NCBI RefSeq assembly: GCF_910592395.1
Contig: NC_088317.1
Coordinates: 8,186,001 to 8,250,000 of the forward strand
Direction: 5' to 3'
Length of the DNA stretch: 64,000 nucleotides
Source of the DNA: Lineus longissimus
Lineage: Eukaryota > Nemertea > Pilidiophora > Heteronemertea > Lineidae
Positions 44,201 through 56,212 of this stretch are shown here, in pieces; positions within the stretch are counted from its first letter, which is position 1; every line of letters begins with the position of its first letter. Position numbers and translations under genes: made by a program. The notes under the pieces were generated by a model. The model searched no databases. It worked only from the letters and a program-made list of their open reading frames with translations, and had not been told where the DNA came from.

Positions 44201-45760
44201 AATATTGTACAGTCTGCAGTCTGCAGTCTGCATTTATCACGTGACCCTCCAGGTTGTACATGTCAATATTAGATAAGCTAAATGCAACCAGAGAAGTATT
44301 TGGCCAGCAGGCATATAGTTTCTAGACTTAACTTAAGTACATGTATGACGCGTCATGAGAGCTAAAGGCGTGGTGAAATATAACCGATGAAAATTGTAGT
44401 AAAAAGTTCGGTTACCTGTAGAAAATGAGACAAGAATATCAATTATAGTTAGACGAAGTTTAATTGGTCTCCAGCAGCATGATCTGACGATTCCGCCTGA
44501 ATCAAGATGTTATAAAGCAGGCCTAGACCATGCCCGGAGCCAATCAAAATGCTCGAACCACAAACGACATCCTGTAACCCTCACTAGGATGACCAATCGA
44601 CGTCCTCCACGTTTGGACGGTTGGAAAAGGGACATTTTTAGCTGGACCCTGTGGTGCCCAGACACGAACTTAGGAATTTATATAACTTGTAAATCGGACG
44701 GTCTCGTTAATCTGAAATGTGCCGTTTTAATAAAATGTTGACCGGTCCCTAGGGTTTGGTCGGGCACGTAGTATTTAATTAATGATCGTGGGAGTGAGAT
44801 TTGATTGATCTTTGCCGAAGCGGATGATTAACCCTGAGTTACACCGATCTTCGAAGTGCTCAAGTAAATGACGTGCCATTGTCCAGTCTCTATGATGACG
44901 GGGAGTGATGTCATTAAAATAGAGTGAAGTGGACGTTCACGTTCAGGTGAGTTGCTGGACGTGTCCTAGACAATATTGTTTAGCTTAAATTGATGAAAAG
45001 TAGTTACGTAAACATTGATAAGCATACCTAATAATCTGGACAGTTCTATGTATAAGTTAGAAAATTTGTTAAAGGTTGTACAAAATATATCGTGAAGAAA
45101 GTTCTAAAATACGCTACATAATAGTATATAGAAGGGGCTTGGATCAGAAAGCTCGAAATCAACCTCAATATCGGTTGCCTGTACTTTCCGGAAAGTTGGA
45201 AAGTTGGAAAGTTGGAAACCTGGAAAGTTGGAAACCTGGAAACCTGGATATAACTAGGTCTTCTTGCTATGTGGCGCTTGTCATCCACTTGTGTCAGTTA
45301 AAGGGATATTTGGCTGGATGGATGATGTAACAAGGTACTCGCTAGGTGGCGCTTGACATAACAGGGTACTTCCCGCTAGGTGGCGCTTGTCATCCACCTG
45401 TGTCAGTTAAAGGGATCTTTGGCTGGAAGGATGATGTAACAGGCTCTTTGGCTTGATGGGTACTTCCTGCTAGGTGGCGCTTGGTATCCAGCTCTATCAT
45501 TTGAAGGGCTCTTTGGCTAGATGGATGATGAAACAGGGCACTTGGCGCTTGACATCTAGCAGTGTCATTTATTAAGGGATGTTTGGCTGGATTAATTTTA
45601 AGTTGTCCTCCCATGAAAAGTCCTAATAATTGGACATGTATGACAAGCCATTTGACGTCATCAACACTTCATCGAGCGGTCACCACGTGACAAATGCAGA
45701 CTGCAGACTACACTTATTTACTTGACAAAAATGTTTTATATACATTTGTAATTATAATTA
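44201..45760. repeat. Composite repeat related to 15.55 kb, with two minisatellites
   Basis: The left block at 44,427-44,485 and the right block at 45,685-45,745 match the two halves of the 15,545-15,795 repeat. In between, 45,189-45,247 is a 10-bp tandem run (GGAAAGTTGG / GGAAACCTGG), and 45,255-45,600 holds about four to five copies of a 70-90-bp unit with GCTAGGTGGCGCTTG, GTGTCAGTTAAAGGGAT and GGCTGGATGGATGATG. An inverted CTGCAGTCTGCATTT copy lies at 44,213-44,240. Confidence 0.6.
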
Positions 45761-46259
45761 TATACCCCCTGCTGTATGTGTCACTGGGCCACCAGCCACG
45801 TGCTGTATCATCTGATGGTATGTCCTCTAGAAATTGCTGGCTCATCAGAATGATGAGGGCATCCACATGTTAGGTTTTAGAATAGCTCCTCGATAGCCCA
45901 TCTTGGCCGCAATGTTTATTGGACCATGAAGTTCAGAATGAGATAGCCTGCGGCTAAAGTAAATAAGGTGAGGATATGGATCATGAGTAATTATGATGAT
46001 GTAATTCCCATGGAAGTTTAATCCCTTCTACGGTAATACCAAGGATACAGCTAAGCCAGCCAGTATTCAGTGGTAAATGATAGGCTCCCTGATATGCCTT
46101 ATTGTAGTGGCTGGGTTCTGGAATGGCTTGACGAAATTTTGACACGTGGTGTATCAGAAAATAATAGATCATTGACTTAATCATGCCCCGCTCAATTTAT
46201 ATTCTTCGCTACAAAATAATATCCTGTTGTGTTAGGCGTCATAAATTTAAAAGTAAATG
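45761..46259. other. Non-coding stretch
   Basis: No gene or clear repeat recognised. Confidence 0.5.
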
Positions 46260-46678
46260 CAGTGGAACCCCGGTCGGCGACCACCTCAGTAACGCGACCA
46301 CACCGCGAACACGACCAAAATTCTCCGGTCCCGAATGGTTTTCTCTCTAATTCCCATTAACTGGCCCTCGCTAACACGACCGGTTGATGTTTGGTCTAAT
46401 CAGCTCTCGTCAGTTTATTTACTCATTTACAAAAGTTGCAAATTAAACGCAAAACACTAAAAAGAAAATGATTTTTTATTCGTAATATACACACAAAGTT
46501 ATCGAATCACCCGGTGGCGTAGTCATTAATGCATGTCAATGTACACACATTATCTGCTAGGACGATGTTTTGGCGGGAAAACCAACTTATGATTCTTAAA
46601 TTCACTAACGCGACCACCCTGGTAACACGACCACTTCGGCTTAGTCCCTTGGGTGGTCGTGTTACCGGGGTTCCACTG
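46260..46678. mobile_element. 419-bp pogo/Tigger-type MITE
   Basis: The left end CAGTGGAACCCCGGTCGGCG and the right end (reverse complement CAGTGGAACCCCGGTAACAC) are inverted repeats, and CGACCACC words occur near both. TA follows the right end; the left flank is TG, probably a decayed TA. CAGTGGAACCCC is a common pogo-family terminus. Confidence 0.78.
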
Positions 46679-46819
46679 TACATAATTTAATTAAATGTTC
46701 CTGATCTGATTGCCTTGTAATGTGTACTCCCATCACAGTCCCCTTACTTAGTTGACCCCCCCCCCCCCCCCGTGGATACTCATGGAGAGTGTTATGGGTA
46801 CAACCAACGCAATCCCCAC

Positions 46820-47590
46820 ACTCGCATACGTCACCGGCGGGTACGAAACGCAGGACGCAGGACGTCCTGCAGCGTCCTGCAGGACGGGGCCCATCTCAAC
46901 AGATGCAGGAAATGAAATGAGAAATTTTAGGGACCATCTGTGATCTGATTTTTCATGGTTGTTCATGAGGGAGCTGTAGTGTACCTAAAAGGTTGTCTCT
47001 GGATTTGGTTTTACATCAAAGGAAAGTTGAGTTGAGGGGAGGAGTCATGTTCAAATTCAGGGGTTTGGTGTATGAATGGGTGATTTGTTGAGGGAAGTTA
47101 CGTTTAAAGGGGGTTATGTTAGGTGTTTGGTCCTTAAAGAGGAGTTGTGTTTAGTGGTGTGGTTTGATAGAATAGGAGCTGATTTGAACGGTTAGGTATC
47201 TAAATCGGGACTTCTGTTGAAGGTGTTGTTTTCAACTTCAACACAACTCCCCTTTAAAACCCAACCCCTCAGCAATCCCCTGCACACTGGGCCTACTCGC
47301 ATTAACGTGCAATCCCCTCAACACAACTCCCCTTTAAACAGACTCCTTTATGTACACAACTCCCCGATGAACAACCAAAAATCTGTTTGTAAAAATCAGA
47401 TCACACGGCTGAGATGGTTCCCGATATTCATTGCTTCATTTTCTGAATATGTCGCGATCACACTACTGAGATGATTCCTAAACTTCCTCATTTCTTTTCA
47501 ACATCTGTTGAGGTGGGCCCCGTCCTGCAGGACGCTGCAGGACGTCCTGCGCCCTGCATTTTGTACCCGCCGCATACGTCATATCACATC
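46820..47590. repeat. Inverted repeat pair with a nested GGACGTCC palindrome
   Basis: 46,825-46,950 and 47,430-47,585 are inverted copies (shared core GCAGGACGTCCTGCAGCGTC and GGACGGGGCCCA). The core is itself partly palindromic. The spacer also has inverted GTTGAGGGGA / TCCCCTCAACAC words. It is probably a MITE or foldback-like element; its ends and target duplication were not resolved. A 16-nt C-run lies just before, at 46,757. Confidence 0.6.
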
Positions 47591-48713
47591 GATCTGCCCA
47601 TGCCCTTGCCCATGGTTTCTAATCGCAACAAGCCCTCCCGGTGTAAAAGAAGAAAATGTCCCCCTGGAAAAAGTGTCCGGCCCTATTGTATTCCGCTATC
47701 TGGTTCTATAGAGGCCATGACCGCCAATAGCTCAGAGATTAAAGCGCATAATAGAATCCATTGTTTCCCGGACATTCTATCCCAAGACATTTTAAACTTC
47801 TACATCGGCCCAAAACCATGTGGCCTTAAAGGCGCCCTTTTAATTAGATTTACCCCCATCCTGAACCTCATGGTCTTATACTGCCTTTGAACATAGCCAG
47901 GCAGTAATAAATCTTGAACGGCTCCGGTGAAAACCTGAGGCGGGAATAAAGCTTCCTTTGTTCCTTTGTTAAATATTAGGAGTAGCTGCTAGGTAGTCGA
48001 TGATGCGAGCTTTGCATTTGGCTAACAATGCATAACGTTGCATAACATTACTGACTCCAGTCAATGAACTGCATAAGAGGTAATCTCAAATTTAGTTATT
48101 TTTACTACGTTCAGCCACGTGAAAATAAAGACTTGAGTCACGACAAGATGGATTTACCCTGGCATTCAGCACTTGTGATTGAGTAATGCATCCTGAACTC
48201 AGGCCAACACTCGGTACTAACGACCGTTACAGCTGTACTTCGCCCCTGCCTCCACTAAACATAAGTAGCTTTGTGCACCATGCCGTAGTGAAGTTATTAT
48301 GCGTATGCGTTTGCTGAAACTTGGTATTTATGGTGTTTGTAGATCAGTCTACACAACGGTAATGCTGAAGTTGAAATTCAGTGTCTATCATCGCAATTGG
48401 ACTTTTCCAATATGAAACGTACTTTTTAACGAACGGCATATGTCTTTAATTAGTAGGTGTCTTTGAAAAAGAAAATTTTAGATATAATAAAACTGTGTGT
48501 AGGAACAAGGTGACAAACAATAACAATATTGAAAAAAAGTTAACAAAAAAGCAACTGCTGAGATGGTCCCTTAATTCCAGACCTTGACCTTTCTTGACGC
48601 TTGAGAAAACCCCAGCAAACAAACAGCATGCAGTCACCCGCGGGTGAAGAATTTCGTGCCCACGCCCACCTGATGTATGACGTCACAGTCATCGCTGCCT
48701 GAAGATGGCAAAC
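47591..48713. other. Non-coding stretch
   Basis: No supported gene. 47,880-47,970 ends in AATAAAGCTTCC and two CTTTGTT repeats, which could be the 3' tail of an old retroposon; no coding part accompanies it. Confidence 0.4.
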
Positions 48714-49184
48714 TACAAGACTAGCACGTGTCATTGTTTACCTCATTATAATATCGGATTTTCATTGGTTCCTGGAGGAGGTTGACATACGCTCCCTAGC
48801 CCCATGCCAATGTGTACATATCGACTGATTGTCAAGAATAATACGCAGCAAATCCATTCATTTTGTCATCACACAATTTTTCATTCTCTGAATATATTCC
48901 TCCTACAATCCGAAAATGTGCTTTCAAAGACCTATAGGCCTAAACGCGTTATTTTCTATTTATCTGTTCTTTTTATTTCGCGCACTGCTAATGCCGCAAG
49001 TACCATGGCGCGAGATAAAACAAGATTGCAAGAAAGGTCCTCGTCCCTAAGATCCGTAAGCCAGGCAAAAAGAAGCTGGGTGCTGTTTGTCTAGTGTAAT
49101 GGCACCCAGGGTGCTTATTGTCCAGTCGATCTCGAACCTGGGTACCATTTGTCGGCACCCAGGACGACATCCACCCTTTCAGCT
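48714..49184 (-). repeat. Second copy of the 12-kb element's LTR, with polypurine tract
   Basis: 48,714-49,169 matches 11,960-12,431, with a few small indels. The match continues 15 bp further into the purine tract (GCTGAAAGGGTGGA on minus), so this is a 3' LTR attached to a few internal bases rather than a recombined solo LTR. The sequence then changes to unrelated DNA. Confidence 0.75.
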
Positions 49185-49924
49185 TAAGTATTAGTAACCA
49201 TCTGGCTGCGAAGGGTCTTGCTAATAAAGGACCCATACAATTATCTCCGTGATCCCTCAGGAAATTGTCTTGCCAAAGGATCACATCTTTATCACCTATC
49301 ATTACATATGTCACAGAGACCTGCTCTGTAATATTATAATATTGGGTGTGTAGTTCCGACGTTCTTATGTCAAGTCAACAACATTTGGCCTCCCAGTAGT
49401 CCTCGTATATACAAAGTGTACACGTGCATGCATACATTCTCAAGGCCTAATGTATAAGTACAGCATAGGCCTAGCCAGATAATGTCATTAATTATTACGC
49501 TTTGACCATTTGTTTGTGAGCAGTTGCTAGGCGATCTAAGATTATATGTACGTATACTTTAACATGTTTAAGACAGTTCTGGAATAGCTGTCCAAGTGGA
49601 AGGTACGGATTTCCGGCTCGATACTAGATAGTCCGACTCATCATCAATCCAAGTTCTTGTTATCAATAAACTAGAGGCTGTTCACTCCTGCTGCATTGTT
49701 AGTTCGTCCCAGATCTTCCATCGGTCTGGGAAAGGACAAGAACTCCTCTAGTTTGATAGTAGAGTCTGGAAATCAGCTCACTTCAACAGATAACATAAAC
49801 TCTCCCCTCTGGGAGTTCTGTTCCTATGGATAGACACACATATACAGTGATGATTGAGATGGTCCCCCAGCACTTGGCACGTTGGAAGTACCTGGTTACA
49901 TCATCCATCCAGACAAATATCTTT
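49185..49924. other. Non-coding stretch
   Basis: No supported gene. A palindromic CCCAGATCTTCCATCGGTCT/GGG segment lies at about 49,710. This may be the flank of the retroelement fragment to the right. Confidence 0.4.
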
Positions 49925-50172
49925 TTAACCTACACAGGTTATTGACAAGCGCCATCTAGCAGGAAGTACCCTGTCATGTCAAGCGCCACCTAACAGATAT
50001 CCTGATACCTCTTCCATCCAGCCAAAGATCCCTCTAAATGATACAGCTGGATGGCAAGCGCCACCTAGCAGGAAGTACCCTGTTACATCTTCCATCCGGC
50101 CAAATATCCCTTTAACTGACAGAGCTGGATAACAAGGGCCACCTAGCGGGTACTGTTACATCATCCATCCAG
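49925..50172 (-). repeat. Inverted array of the 45.3-kb minisatellite
   Basis: Three to four units with CAAGCGCC(A/T)(C/T)CTAGCAGGAAG, TACATC(A/T)TCCATCC and GCCAAATATCCCTTTAACTG are the reverse complement of the units at 45,255-45,600. Confidence 0.7.
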
Positions 50173-50205
50173 CCAGGGAGCCAAGATTATCACGTGGAGG
50201 TCGGA

Positions 50206-51355
50206 TCAGCTACCTGATGGGGAATCAGGCGAGTTACCTCCTGCTGATAAATGCAAACTTTCAGCTGCCATCACCAAGTCAGTTGTGTCGAGTGACGCAA
50301 CGGGCCTATGTTTTTGCAGCCGAATGGTTTCTGGCGTGTTATTTTTCACACGGATAGTCGCTTTACCTTTGCGTAATCTGAAACACATGCGATCTGGGCA
50401 GATCTTAGCCAAGTGATGTCCAGATTTTACGATAACCTCTGAGTTACGTAATAAGCTAGGAATTTTCGATCCTCTAATTGGGCCGTTTAGACGCTTTCCA
50501 AAAAGACCGCATGAGACCGCATTCCGATCCGATCCGATCGAACCCCATTCCAGACCGGGTGTGGTCTAATTTTAATGTACCCGTTTAGACGCTAACAGCA
50601 ATGAGGACTGATGTGGACTAATTTCTTTTGGTTCCACCAATAATCCGCAAGATGTCGCGGTGGCGTCACCGATTTAGCGCCACAATACGGGTTATAATGG
50701 TACTAGGCAAGCTCGTTCTTATGGTAGCTGCTGTCTAGCTTCCGCTGAATGGATTGATCGCTCCAAATATGTATGAGATCGAAAACAACCGTGTCCGTGA
50801 ACTTATTCTTCACCATATTGGAATAATGAAAATTAGCCAAGAGAAAATGCTATAAAACTGACAATCAAAACGACATTAATTCCCGCGAAAATACACGTGT
50901 TTATAATGAAAGGAAGTATTGCCGAAGTACCATATCCAATACGCATGCGTGTAGGTAAAAAAAATGAGACCGCATTAGGCCCGATCGCGTTTAGACGACC
51001 AAATTTGATCCGAATGCATCCGGATTAGCCCCGATAGAATCAGCAAAAGAGGTGGACCACTTGAAGACCCGATGGGACCACATGAGACCCGATCGGTTTG
51101 CGTTTACACCAGGGTAATTTAGAGCACATTCGGATTCGATCGGATCTCATCGGGCCTTTTTTCTGTCGTCTAAACGGCCCTATAATGCACAAATTTTGTC
51201 TCCTGTGGTTTGATAAAAGCCTGTTCAACTGGACCAAACCAAATCTTCTTTGGCTTCACTCTAAACCTGTTTGAAGAAAGATATAATTGACCACTGATCC
51301 TGGGAAGGTCGCCATATGATGTATGGGCTGGTGCCCTCCAGGTTCCTGCTCCCAA
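50206..51355 (-). pseudogene. LTR-retroelement Pol fragment (protease-RT linker), split by a MITE
   Basis: 51,355-51,181 encodes RVKPKKIWFGPVEQAFIKPQ. After the inserted MITE, the peptide resumes (about 50,478-50,206) with GSKIPSLLRNSEVIVKSGHH, a RMCFRLRKGKATIRVKNNTP stretch, and stop at 50,206. A charged linker with RVKNNT and an LQKHRPVASL segment is like the region between protease and RT in gypsy-type Pol (v-x-N-x-x-x-x-x-i-x-l-x-k-x-x-p-v-a). No RT follows. Confidence 0.5.
50480..51180. mobile_element. 701-bp long-TIR MITE
   Basis: The ends GGGCCGTTTAGACG are perfect inverted copies (14 bp). The subterminal regions repeat the words GATCCGATCCGATCG, GACCGCAT/GACCCGAT and GTTTAGACG on both sides. 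It interrupts a retroelement reading frame, which supports insertion. The target duplication is not clear. No coding capacity. Confidence 0.78.
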
Positions 51356-51675
51356 GAAAATATCGACAACACTGATATCTCCTTATATTATTTATTACGT
51401 CTCTCCTCGATGAGAGCCAAGGCTATTCTCCCGAACTACAAATCTATCCCCTGGTATCTCTTGGCTGGTTACGTAACAGAGCATGGCCTGGATGGCACAG
51501 GATGTTCCTATTGGCTGTTGCCAAGGATACCTATACAGAGCTATATATTACATTATCAAGGCCAATTTTACCCAGCTGTCGGCTGTCGGCTGCCAAGTGA
51601 CATCTTACTCTACACATTAAGTAGTTTCCATCAAACAAATTGCACAAGAATGGAAATATTCAAAATCTGACTGAA

Positions 51676-52014
51676 TTATTGCGCTTTTCCGATGTTGACT
51701 CCAATTTGACCATGCACCCATGCATCGACCCTTTCTACGTGGAACGATGCACTAGTAAGGCATTTCCTGGAGTAAGGATCTACCCTGTGACGTCCTGGTG
51801 CTGATGACGATTTTCCGCCGTCACGCTGATTGCGCTTGATTACTCCGCAACTGCAACGATAAATGGAAATGACGTTAAGTATTAATAGTGGGGTGTCGTG
51901 AACCTTGGTTCCGGCGTGCATTCGCATGGCGTGAAAGGTCTTTTGCGAGTACTGAAAACAACGAATAACGCCTCTTTCTACTAGCTGAAACCAAATTTGA
52001 AAAGCATCATTCAC
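51676..52014 (-). CDS. Unrecognised 112-codon frame, possible exon
   Basis: ATG 52,014 to stop at 51,676. Within it, a good acceptor (TTTATCGTTGCAG) precedes GCGGAGTAATCAAGCG, so the right half may be intron and the left half a terminal exon. No family signature; may be chance. Confidence 0.15.
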   Translation of the reverse strand: MNDAFQIWFQLVERGVIRCFQYSQKTFHAMRMHAGTKVHDTPLLILNVISIYRCSCGVIKRNQRDGGKSSSAPGRHRVDPYSRKCLTSASFHVERVDAWVHGQIGVNIGKAQ

Positions 52015-52310
52015 GTTCAGAAGAATAGTTTACTGATCAGCCAGAAAAAAGAACAAGATAATGACTCACCTCGCGATTTCGCAATTTTTCATATACCGGT
52101 TTATAATCAGCCAGTTTAGTCAGCTCGTTATCAAAATGTTTTGATGATTGTCCAAAACAGGTAAACGCACAAAACTGGACAGTGCAACCGCTGATACACA
52201 CTCCAAGACAGAGAAAGCCTACGCCGTCATCATAACGATAACGTCTTCATTCTTATACCAAAATATTCAACAGCGCACCCGGTTTCAGAAAATGCGTGAC
52301 ATGTCCCAAC

Positions 52311-52509
52311 TGGGTGTCTATAAAACGAAGATTGAAGATTGCAGAATCTATATAACGCAGAGGTCAGACAAAGGTGGAAAACTTTATAATGAAGATTGAA
52401 GATTGCAGGTTCTATAAAATGCAGAGGTCAGAAAATGTACATCTTCAACAGTCAGGCATTTGATTTTAGCATGTTCACATCTCTGAGAAACAAAGTCATT
52501 GAGAACAAA
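52311..52509 (+). repeat. Solo end of the foldback element
   Basis: It starts at TGGGTGTCTATAAAACGAAG, exactly the terminus of the 33.6-kb foldback element. It follows that element's outer part, including both 68-bp subrepeats, and stops at GAGAACAAA, before the 347-bp units. No inverted partner is nearby. It confirms the element boundary. Confidence 0.85.
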
Positions 52510-54237
52510 CACTACGAACACCAACTCTCGTTTTTCTCTCGGAAACCTCTCGAAATCTGCATCGGTCACGAAATCTCTCGTAAATCACTCGTAAAGTGCA
52601 GGGACGCCTAATCGGATTACACACTCAGTGGCGATGCCTCTCGTAAAGTCTCGAGTTCTTGAATTCCGATACCTTTCGTCAGTTTTTCGATACCTTTCGA
52701 CAGTAACAGTAATCAATTAAACGGTTATTTTCATGTTGGTTTGCAGGGGGCGCGATAAGTCCGACCACTATGATCAGCGTGCTCAATATTTATGATAGTT
52801 GTCAGTTCCACAATGAAACATAGGAGGCGGTTAAGATTTGCCGTTGCCTATCTTTTGTAAAAGGTCATCTATGCGGACCAGAGGCAATTCATTTATTGAG
52901 TGTCTTTCCCGGGCAGGCTCTTCCTCTATCATAATTATGTTGATGACAATCGATGCGTTTATTTAACGCGTTGTCCTTTGATGATTCCAAATAGGCATTT
53001 AGAAATAAACATTAACCTCATTAAGTGTGTTATAAAAAAAAATATTCTAGAATTTTACCCGGTCCGCAATGCATGGTATGAGTGCGTCCATATGACACCG
53101 TTGACGGTCGCTATCAGTGTGAATCGAGTTTAGCCAAGTTCGTTTCAGACCGATTCCTCGCGTCAGTGTATTGTTCACTTTTTCACGTTCGCAAGGCGGT
53201 GATAGACTGGCGCGTCGACATAGCGTTTTTTATTAGTAGCACTGTGCTTCAGATATTAACAGTAAAAACGTCAGTCTGTCATTACTACAGCCTCTGAACA
53301 GACAAAATCTTAAAACCACCGGATACCATCACCTTTTTATACATATGTAAAATAAAACCGCAGTATCACTAAATGGTTCGTGATATTTGCTGCTCGGTTG
53401 GTGCATTAGGCAATAAAACGGCAAATAGCTGTCAATCACATTATCATTTAGCCATTACTGTCAAAGACCGTGATTATCTCGCAATATACCACATCGGATT
53501 ATCACACCAAAAAACTCATTTCTTTTTTGGATAATTCGACATAATAAGACTTATACGAACAACACTGAATGACCACAACTCCCTGATGCCAGGTAATCTT
53601 TTAATGTGTGTCTATAGAAATGTTTCTTTTGAGCTAAAAATACATTCATCCCTCAATCAAAGCAGGTTTTCTTTTTCATTTGACCAACAATAAACTTGCA
53701 AGGGCTACATACACCTTACTTTCCACTTTTTCTTTTAGCAAAATATGAACTTTCGAGGATCTAAGTTCCCGAAAGTGGATGCTTAAGCCAGTGAAACATC
53801 ATTCCTATGTTTGTCCCCCATATTCAAATGTTTCCATACAACAGACAACTAGAAGAAAAACCATGAGGGGATAACAGAAAATGTGCCAATCTCTGTTTCA
53901 GCGTTTCCAAACAGCGATGTTCGCGAACATATGATGCAAGAGCCAATTAATTGCTTTTTTACATAGATATTCCAAAGGCAAACATAAAATCTGGTGTTTT
54001 CTCCACCACGCAGGACATTGGGATGTAGTAGGGTCAAATTATGGTGGGGAAGTTTGGAAAGGTTGGCGTGTCTTCGGGAGGTGGACCAGCGTGAAATTTA
54101 GGAGCCGTAGAGCACTGACAAAACTGAAGTTAAGAGTCGCCCGCATACACTGCTCTACAAGTAGGAAGAACAGTCTAATGGCCACATTCATTCTTTATGC
54201 TGGGTATACAAGATAGGGGCATACACAAAACAGAATA
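52510..54237. other. Non-coding stretch
   Basis: No supported gene. CTCTCG/CTTTCG words repeat loosely at 52,530-52,710. The rest shows nothing recognisable. Confidence 0.5.
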
Positions 54238-54399
54238 CAGTAGAACCGCTCTAGCAAGGACACCCTTTGGACTGACAAATGCTGTCCTTAGTAGAGGGGG
54301 GTCCTGATTAGAGAGGTAAAACTGAATGGAAACAACCAACTTGGGACCAAAACTAGTGTCCATAATAGAGAGAGGTGACCGCTAAGTGAGGTTATACTG
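54238..54399. mobile_element. 162-bp pogo-type MITE with TA duplication
   Basis: The left end CAGTAGAACCGCTCTAGCAA and the right end (reverse complement CAGTATAACCTCACTTAGCG) are diverged inverted repeats. TA flanks both (54,236-54,237 and 54,400-54,401). The inside contains GTCCTTAGTAGAGG words shared with the other pogo-type arms in the window. Confidence 0.8.
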
Positions 54400-55019
54400 T
54401 ATATGAACTCTTCTACCCAAAATACAGCAGTGAAATAGCACGACTTGGAAAAAGTGCAATTGATCGCATCATTTTTCAATAACACTGTTCTCGGTCAATG
54501 TGTAACAGCAGTGATGAAAGAAATGTGATGGGCTCCTGTCAGATAGTAAACCAAATGTAAGTTGTCAAAATCAGTAACCTTGGCATATCAACTCTCTGAT
54601 CTCGAATTACCGTTTTTTTGATACGCACTGTATAACTTTCCATCTTACTTGATGTTTACCGTTCATTGTAATGAGGCAACAATCGCCGTCACCAAGCGCA
54701 ATACTCAATCTGTGTTCATGAATTTGTCGTGCATAAGCAGTCGCTCTGCTCTGATAAGTCGTTAGCGATCTCCTGAATGTGTCCGTCGTCTTAAGTATTT
54801 ATAGGTGTGTTTTTTTTTCAACAAGACACTTAAACCAAACTAATTCTCACCAAAGTCAACCCACTGGAAGGAACAATGATACCGAACTGGGTGACATGAA
54901 TAGATTCAAAATAACCTCCCGGGGAACAATAGTAACTAATTACGAGAATGTGTGTGCCACTATTAGTCACATCATAAATCGACCTTAAACTATTTCTGCC
55001 TGTTTACAGCATGACGGGC
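54400..55019. other. Non-coding stretch
   Basis: No gene or repeat recognised. Confidence 0.5.
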
Positions 55020-55800
55020 GCGTCCCCTTTGTCTTTACCTGTCGAGTTGCTGGACATGTGTGAGACAGTCGCAACATAACTTTGGACCAGGTGGTAAGGA
55101 TTATGTTTGATTGTTTCTAGAGACACATCCACATCTTTGTTGGAATAAAGTGAATTGCAATTCCTGGGGAGACATTCACTATCCTGTTCTTCCTTGTCTG
55201 TTTAGGTGTGACACTTACATGACTAATGGGAGACTGTCGCAACATAACGCGGGCCTAAAAGTCAGATATGATTGTTCCTACTAGTAGAGAAAGATACATC
55301 TCGTCTTTCCATGTATGTTGAGATGTTGCAATAATAAGAGACTATCGCAGCATAACGATGACCTAAAGAGTTGGAATTAATTGCAGATTGTTGCTAGAGA
55401 GACACGTACCGTCTTTCCAAGTCAGTTGATGTGAAACAGTAGGTGACTTTCAGACAATAACGCAGGCCATACGGTGCAGGACTAATCGCTGATTTTTCCT
55501 GGAAATATAGTCACATCACCGTCTAACCGTGTATGTTAAGATATGACACTAATGCAAGATGTCGCAGCATATCGCACGCCTAACACGCCTAAATGTAGTG
55601 GAATATAGTTGAATGTTTCTGTCATGTCCGTGGACAGACAGTCTGACCCTGTCGTCTTTCCATGCTTGTTGAGATGTGACACTTATAATAGGCTGTCGCA
55701 TTATAGCACAGGTCAAAATGCGTGAGAATATCCATGTTGGCTGAGATGTGAGAATAATAGGAGACTTCTCAGCATAACGCAGGTCTAATTGGTAATTATA
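55020..55800. repeat. Degenerate tandem repeat, unit about 70-160 bp, about seven copies
   Basis: The word GTCGCAACATAAC, or a variant of it, recurs at about 55,068, 55,228, 55,343, 55,452, 55,560, 55,695 and 55,766. Each copy is followed by GCAGG/GCGGGCCTAA, a TTGATTGTT-like segment and CGTCTTTCCATGT(A/T)TGTTGAGATGTGA. The copies are strongly diverged. Confidence 0.65.
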
Positions 55801-56212
55801 GTTGTTGATTGTTAGTAATAGGGAACCTCATGTACGACTTTCTAGGACTATCCCTGGAAACGTGGGCAAAAAACTTCGTTGTCATCATTATTCATGGAAA
55901 TTTGGCAAGAAAACTAAGTTTTACACCACAAACATTACCAAAAACCCAACATGGATAATTGCTGTAAACACAGGGGGTAAGCTGATGTCATCATGCCAAA
56001 ACCTACCAAAATATGTAACATGGATAAAACGACAAGGTTCCCTATTACTTACTTAAGTTGGTTGTTTTTAGGGACACCATAATTGCATCTGTCATTGAAC
56101 AACAAATGAACCAAAAAGACTTATCCCACTGGGGTACTTTGTTATCATGGCGTGATAAGTTTAAGCCCGCTCCATTATCCTCAACTAAAATCCGTCTTCA
56201 TATGTTGCCTTC
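55801..56212. other. Non-coding stretch
   Basis: No supported gene. If the tRNA-like head to the right belongs to a SINE, this stretch may hold part of its body (GAAGACGGATTTTAG... on minus). Confidence 0.4.
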
